Position numbers and translations under genes: made by a program
Shown here: piece by piece, positions 6,293-8,991 of the stretch
How positions within the stretch are numbered: the first letter of the stretch is position 1
How the letters are laid out: each line of letters opens with the position of its first letter
Notes under the pieces: model-generated
Database searches by the model: none
The model's input: the letters and a program-made list of their open reading frames with translations, nothing else
Told to the model about the DNA's origin: nothing
Source: Actinomycetota bacterium
Lineage (GTDB): Bacteria > Actinomycetota > Geothermincolia > Fen-727 > Anoxymicrobiaceae
DNA length: 8,991 bases
NCBI GenBank assembly: GCA_003154635.1
Contig: PMDX01000129.1
Location: 4,845-13,835 of the forward strand
Direction: 5' to 3'

Positions 6293-7850
6293 GGGGCTCA
6301 CCTCCCTCGCCCTCCTGTTGTTTCTCCGGTTGTATGAAGACGAAGCCCGGCTCTATTTCCGGCATCGGACCCCTTGGGGATTCGCCTCCCTGGGGCCCCT
6401 GCCCCTCAACGGACTCGAACCAGCGATGCAAGCTCCTGATAGCGATGATGCCTCCGATAATGACGACTATTGCGCCGACCATCAGGGCGAGCATCGCCGG
6501 GTAGATGCTCTTGCTGTAAAACCCGATGTTGAGCGTCTTGCTGACCGGCTTCTTTGCTGTCCACGGTATCCACACATGGAATAGCGCGGCTATTACGGCG
6601 AATATTCCCATCGAGAGCAAGAAACACGTGCGCATGATCGTCTGGAAAGCCGCGAAGACGCGTCCGCGTATATCCTCGTCCAGGTTCTGGTGCAACAGGG
6701 TGTAGGCGGTGACCAACAGGTAACCGAGCATCGTGCCGCCGATGAATATGACCACCGCCGACATCGGGTAGAAGTCGATTAGCGCGAACACGAACATCGC
6801 TATCCCGAATCCGACGACCGCGCGCCCGAACCATTTCTGGACCGGCAGATACTTCGAGGCGACCGGCGAGAGAGCGGCTCCTACGACTATTCCCACCATC
6901 AGGAAAGTGATTATGAGAGTGAACTTGGCGCCCACGGCGTGAAGGACCTGCTGCGCGAACGGCGCCCCGAGTATGTAGAGCGAGCCACCTCCGATCAGGC
7001 CGATTATCATGACCCCGAGGATAGACCTCGTGAGCAGGTTGGTCCGCATGAAACCGATGCCGTCCTTGAAGTCTTTCCAGATCTGCCCGCGCTCTATCTT
7101 CGGCATCTTGCCTGAGTACTTCCTCGGGAATGCGATCGTGAAGATGAGCATCGCGGAGACTATGAACGTGAGGGCGTCGACGATAAACGCGAACTGGTGC
7201 TGGAACTTGTCGAGAGGCTCGATGCTCGCCACGAGTGGGAACTTGTAGATGAGCGCCGCCAGCCCGAGGATGACCGTGGCAACCATCGTGCCGAGAGCCA
7301 TCGTCAGGTAGGTGCTGGTCGAACTCATCGAGTTGGCCGTCATGACCTCTTCCTTGCCGACGAGGTCGGGTATCGATGAGTCCTTGGCGGGGCCGAACAT
7401 GAGCGAGAACGTCTCGATAGAGAAGACCAGCGCGCAGATGATCCAGAGCGAGTTGGCGAACGCCAGGCCTACGACGAGCACGCACCGCGATATCTCGCAG
7501 ACAATCATCAGCGTCTTTTTTTCCAGCCGGTCAACGAAGGCGCCGGCCAGCAGGCCGAAGAGAAACGCGGGCAGGAACCTGAAAGTCATCATGATGGCCA
7601 GGCCCGTCGAGCCTCCAAGCCGGTTGACGCTGTCAAGGAGGATCCCGACGATGACCCAGTCCCCCATGCTGGATATGCCCTGGCCGATCCAGAGCGACAT
7701 GAAATTGCGGTTGCGGACGACCTGCCGGAAAGACGACAGCTCGAGCGATACCTGGGCGGCGGGCTCCTGCTTGTCTTCACCGGCTTCGCCGGACCCGGAC
7801 CCTTCCGCGCCCCCCTGGGTCTTTTTCACATCATCGACATCGTCGTCCAC
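6267..7850 (-). CDS. MFS_3-like membrane transporter, substrate unknown
   Basis: This 527-residue integral membrane protein looks like a major facilitator of the MFS_3 type (EntS/macrolide-efflux-like). After a ~44-residue acidic, Gly-rich cytoplasmic N-terminus comes RNRNFMSLWIGQGISSMGDW, a typical first-helix entry. I count 12 hydrophobic segments, with a motif-A-like loop GAFVDRLEKKTLM after the second. A ~60-residue hydrophilic tail rich in Pro, Glu and Gly ends the protein. The GTG at 7850 follows AAGGA (7858-7862) by 7 bases, and that site overlaps the stop codon of fumarase alpha. The gene lies between the two fumarase subunit genes and one gene away from tmk. In some Actinobacteria an MFS-like domain is fused to thymidylate kinase, so this may be the unfused relative. 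Substrate and direction cannot be told; a C4-dicarboxylate role is only suggested by position. Confidence 0.85.
   Translation of the reverse strand: MDDDVDDVKKTQGGAEGSGSGEAGEDKQEPAAQVSLELSSFRQVVRNRNFMSLWIGQGISSMGDWVIVGILLDSVNRLGGSTGLAIMMTFRFLPAFLFGLLAGAFVDRLEKKTLMIVCEISRCVLVVGLAFANSLWIICALVFSIETFSLMFGPAKDSSIPDLVGKEEVMTANSMSSTSTYLTMALGTMVATVILGLAALIYKFPLVASIEPLDKFQHQFAFIVDALTFIVSAMLIFTIAFPRKYSGKMPKIERGQIWKDFKDGIGFMRTNLLTRSILGVMIIGLIGGGSLYILGAPFAQQVLHAVGAKFTLIITFLMVGIVVGAALSPVASKYLPVQKWFGRAVVGFGIAMFVFALIDFYPMSAVVIFIGGTMLGYLLVTAYTLLHQNLDEDIRGRVFAAFQTIMRTCFLLSMGIFAVIAALFHVWIPWTAKKPVSKTLNIGFYSKSIYPAMLALMVGAIVVIIGGIIAIRSLHRWFESVEGQGPQGGESPRGPMPEIEPGFVFIQPEKQQEGEGGEPREGTSDSP
6298..6306 (-). promoter_or_regulatory. 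Ribosome-binding site that sets the fumarase beta start
   Basis: GGGAGGTGA on the minus strand is a near-perfect Shine-Dalgarno sequence with a 5-base spacer to the GTG at 6292. It lies inside the coding sequence of the MFS gene tail. Confidence 0.7.
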
Positions 7851-7860
7851 GCGGTTTTCC

Positions 7861-8703
7861 TTAGATCTGTACGGTCTTGCGCCTGAGAGCGTGGCAGTTT
7901 ACGCTCACCGCGACCGGAAGCGTCGCCATGTGGCAGGGAGCCTCCAGTATCCGCGCCCCGAAGCAGGTCACCGTTCCACCCACAGCGCCGGGGCCGATAC
8001 CCAGCCTGTTCACGCGCTCGACCAGTTCCTCCTCGCGGGCCCGCGTCACGGGGTCGGTAGTCTCGACATCCAGTGGCCTCATCAGCGCTTTCTTGGCGAG
8101 CCTGGGCGCACGCTCGAAGCCCCCGCCGACGCCGACGCCCAACACCAGGGGCGGGCAGGCCCTGGCCCCGAACTTCTCGACAACGCCCGCGATAAAATCG
8201 AGCGCCCCCTCCCAGCCCGCGCCGGGTGGCATCATAGCCAGCCTCGATGCCATCTCGCTCCCACCGCCTTTGGCGATAACACCGAGCATGGTCGTCTCTC
8301 CACTCCCCGTTTCGACTTCGACCAGTGGAGGAGTGTTATCTCCGGTATTCATACGGCCACCGAGCGGGTCACTTATCACCGATGGCCTGAGGGCGCCGCG
8401 CGCAGTCGCGCGCGCGACTGCCTTTGAGGCCTCGTCAGCAAGGTCGCCCATTATCGCGGTGCCTTCCGCGAGTGTCAGGTAGACGGTAAAGACACCCGTA
8501 TCCTGGCAGATAGGGACTCCGAGTTCGGAGGCGGCGCGCGCATTCTCCAGGATGAGGTCGAGGGCCGAACGGCCTGCCGGCGATTCTTCTTTTCTCGTAA
8601 AGGAGCCGAGGGCTTCGGTTACATCATAGGGAAGGTCTGTAGATATCTCGAGACAGAGCTGCTCGATGTTCTCGCTTAGCTCGGAGGCCTCAATCGCTCT
8701 CAT
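7861..8703 (-). CDS. Class I fumarate hydratase, alpha subunit
   Basis: This 280-residue protein is the alpha (TtdA/FumA N-terminal-like) subunit that carries the catalytic [4Fe-4S] cluster. Motifs are PICQDTG (C66), GGRMNTGDNTPP (115-126), KGGGSE (145-150), ACPPLVLGVGVGG (C183) and VNCHALRR (C270). C66, C183 and C270 match the three expected cluster ligands. The residue after KGGGSE is Met, where Asn is usual to my knowledge. The ATG at 8703 gives MRAIEASELSENIEQLC, a typical family start; a TTG at 8721 would add six residues. No strong Shine-Dalgarno is seen, and the start lies 14 bases inside the mdh gene, suggesting coupling. The beta subunit is encoded after the MFS gene rather than next door. 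Tartrate dehydratase is the main alternative; the mdh neighbour supports fumarase. Confidence 0.93.
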   Translation of the reverse strand: MRAIEASELSENIEQLCLEISTDLPYDVTEALGSFTRKEESPAGRSALDLILENARAASELGVPICQDTGVFTVYLTLAEGTAIMGDLADEASKAVARATARGALRPSVISDPLGGRMNTGDNTPPLVEVETGSGETTMLGVIAKGGGSEMASRLAMMPPGAGWEGALDFIAGVVEKFGARACPPLVLGVGVGGGFERAPRLAKKALMRPLDVETTDPVTRAREEELVERVNRLGIGPGAVGGTVTCFGARILEAPCHMATLPVAVSVNCHALRRKTVQI

Positions 8704-8991
8704 CGGCGGCAACCGTCTCAAGCTCGGACACCCGCTTGCCTACGCCCTCCGCGGAGCGGGCCAGCGCTTCGGCCTCCCGCTTCGAGAGCGTCAGTTCGAT
8801 GATCTCCCCGATCCCCCCACGTACAAGGCGGGCCGGAACACCCAGGAAGATTCCATTTATTCCGTACTGGCCATCCAGGTACGCTGAAACCGGGAGCACG
8901 CGTCCCGTGTCGCCTAGAACGGCAAGTGCGGTGACCCCGACGGAGACCGCCGGCGCGAAGTATGCACTGCCGGTCTTCAGATACTTGACGA
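8690..8991 (-). CDS. mdh: Malate dehydrogenase, C-terminal part (5' end outside window)
   Basis: The last 99 codons are present. The gene enters from the right edge and ends with TGA at 8690-8692. The protein matches the C-terminal domain of LDH-like malate dehydrogenases, which reversibly oxidise malate to oxaloacetate with NAD. Visible motifs are LKTGSAYFAPA near the start of the fragment, LPVSAYLDGQYGINGIFLGVPARL, and GGIGEIIELTLSKREAEAL. The pattern resembles malate rather than lactate dehydrogenase, though the substrate-deciding loop is outside the window. The following fumarase subunit, which acts on the product malate, supports this. The C-terminus runs about 15 residues past the usual end with a short polar tail that overlaps the fumarase alpha start. 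Confidence 0.9.
   Translation of the reverse strand, partial: VKYLKTGSAYFAPAVSVGVTALAVLGDTGRVLPVSAYLDGQYGINGIFLGVPARLVRGGIGEIIELTLSKREAEALARSAEGVGKRVSELETVAADESD

Noticed and set aside
6370..6399. CCCC-TT-GGGG and GGGGCCCC palindromes in the MFS tail
   Set aside because: They lie inside the coding sequence of a Gly/Pro-rich tail, have no T tract, and are explained by codon composition.
6406..7485. A 359-codon minus-strand frame inside the MFS gene
   Set aside because: It is an out-of-frame shadow of the membrane protein, rich in Arg/His/Pro as expected of a shifted high-GC frame.
7312..7850. Possible fusion or frameshift joining fumarase alpha to the MFS protein
   Set aside because: A clean TAA stop (7861-7863), a Shine-Dalgarno and a GTG start separate the two, and each protein is full length.
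7312..8427. Long plus-strand open frame spanning the MFS start and fumarase alpha
   Set aside because: Antisense to two well-supported genes and crosses their junction; no motif or plausible ribosome-binding site supports it.

Overview
The window is about 9 kb of GC-rich bacterial DNA in which every supported gene lies on the minus strand, so the reading order runs from high to low coordinates. In that order it carries: the end of a malate dehydrogenase gene, the alpha subunit of an iron-sulfur (class I) fumarase, a 12-segment MFS membrane protein, the beta subunit of the same fumarase, thymidylate kinase (tmk), DNA polymerase III delta' (holB), a PSP1/RicT (YaaT) protein, a 186-base gap with a terminator-like hairpin, and a four-subunit pyruvate:ferredoxin oxidoreductase operon in the order gamma-delta-alpha-beta (porG, porD, porA, porB), with porB cut by the window edge.

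The organism is probably an anaerobe. Oxygen-sensitive pyruvate:ferredoxin oxidoreductase sits beside an oxygen-labile class I fumarase and a malate dehydrogenase. The tmk-holB-ricT run is a classic Gram-positive neighbourhood. An MFS_3-like membrane protein close to tmk recalls Actinobacteria, where some thymidylate kinases are fused to an MFS-like domain. High GC, frequent GTG/TTG starts and RicT fit a deep-branching anaerobic actinobacterial lineage, but this assignment is inference.

Region 5744-8991 (C4 metabolism): mdh, fumarase alpha, the MFS gene and fumarase beta are packed with overlaps or gaps of at most about 10 bases, so they look co-transcribed. Malate dehydrogenase and fumarase catalyse consecutive steps (oxaloacetate-malate-fumarate). 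The odd point is the transporter-like gene between the two subunits of one enzyme.

Region 3000-5740 (replication/housekeeping): a 60-base AT-richer spacer with a possible promoter precedes tmk, holB and ricT, which nearly abut or overlap. Region 1-2999 (por operon): after the hairpin, four tightly coupled genes encode the enzyme that interconverts pyruvate and acetyl-CoA plus CO2 using ferredoxin. The 3' end of porG carries a palindromic, repeat-like segment that lengthens the protein and contains the porD ribosome-binding region.

Seven of the ten genes with a visible start appear to begin with GTG or TTG; most of these starts were chosen because of a well-placed Shine-Dalgarno sequence. I found no RNA gene, CRISPR array, transposase gene or clearly novel defence or biosynthetic system. 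The most unusual observations are the split fumarase operon and the repeat-like tail of porG.
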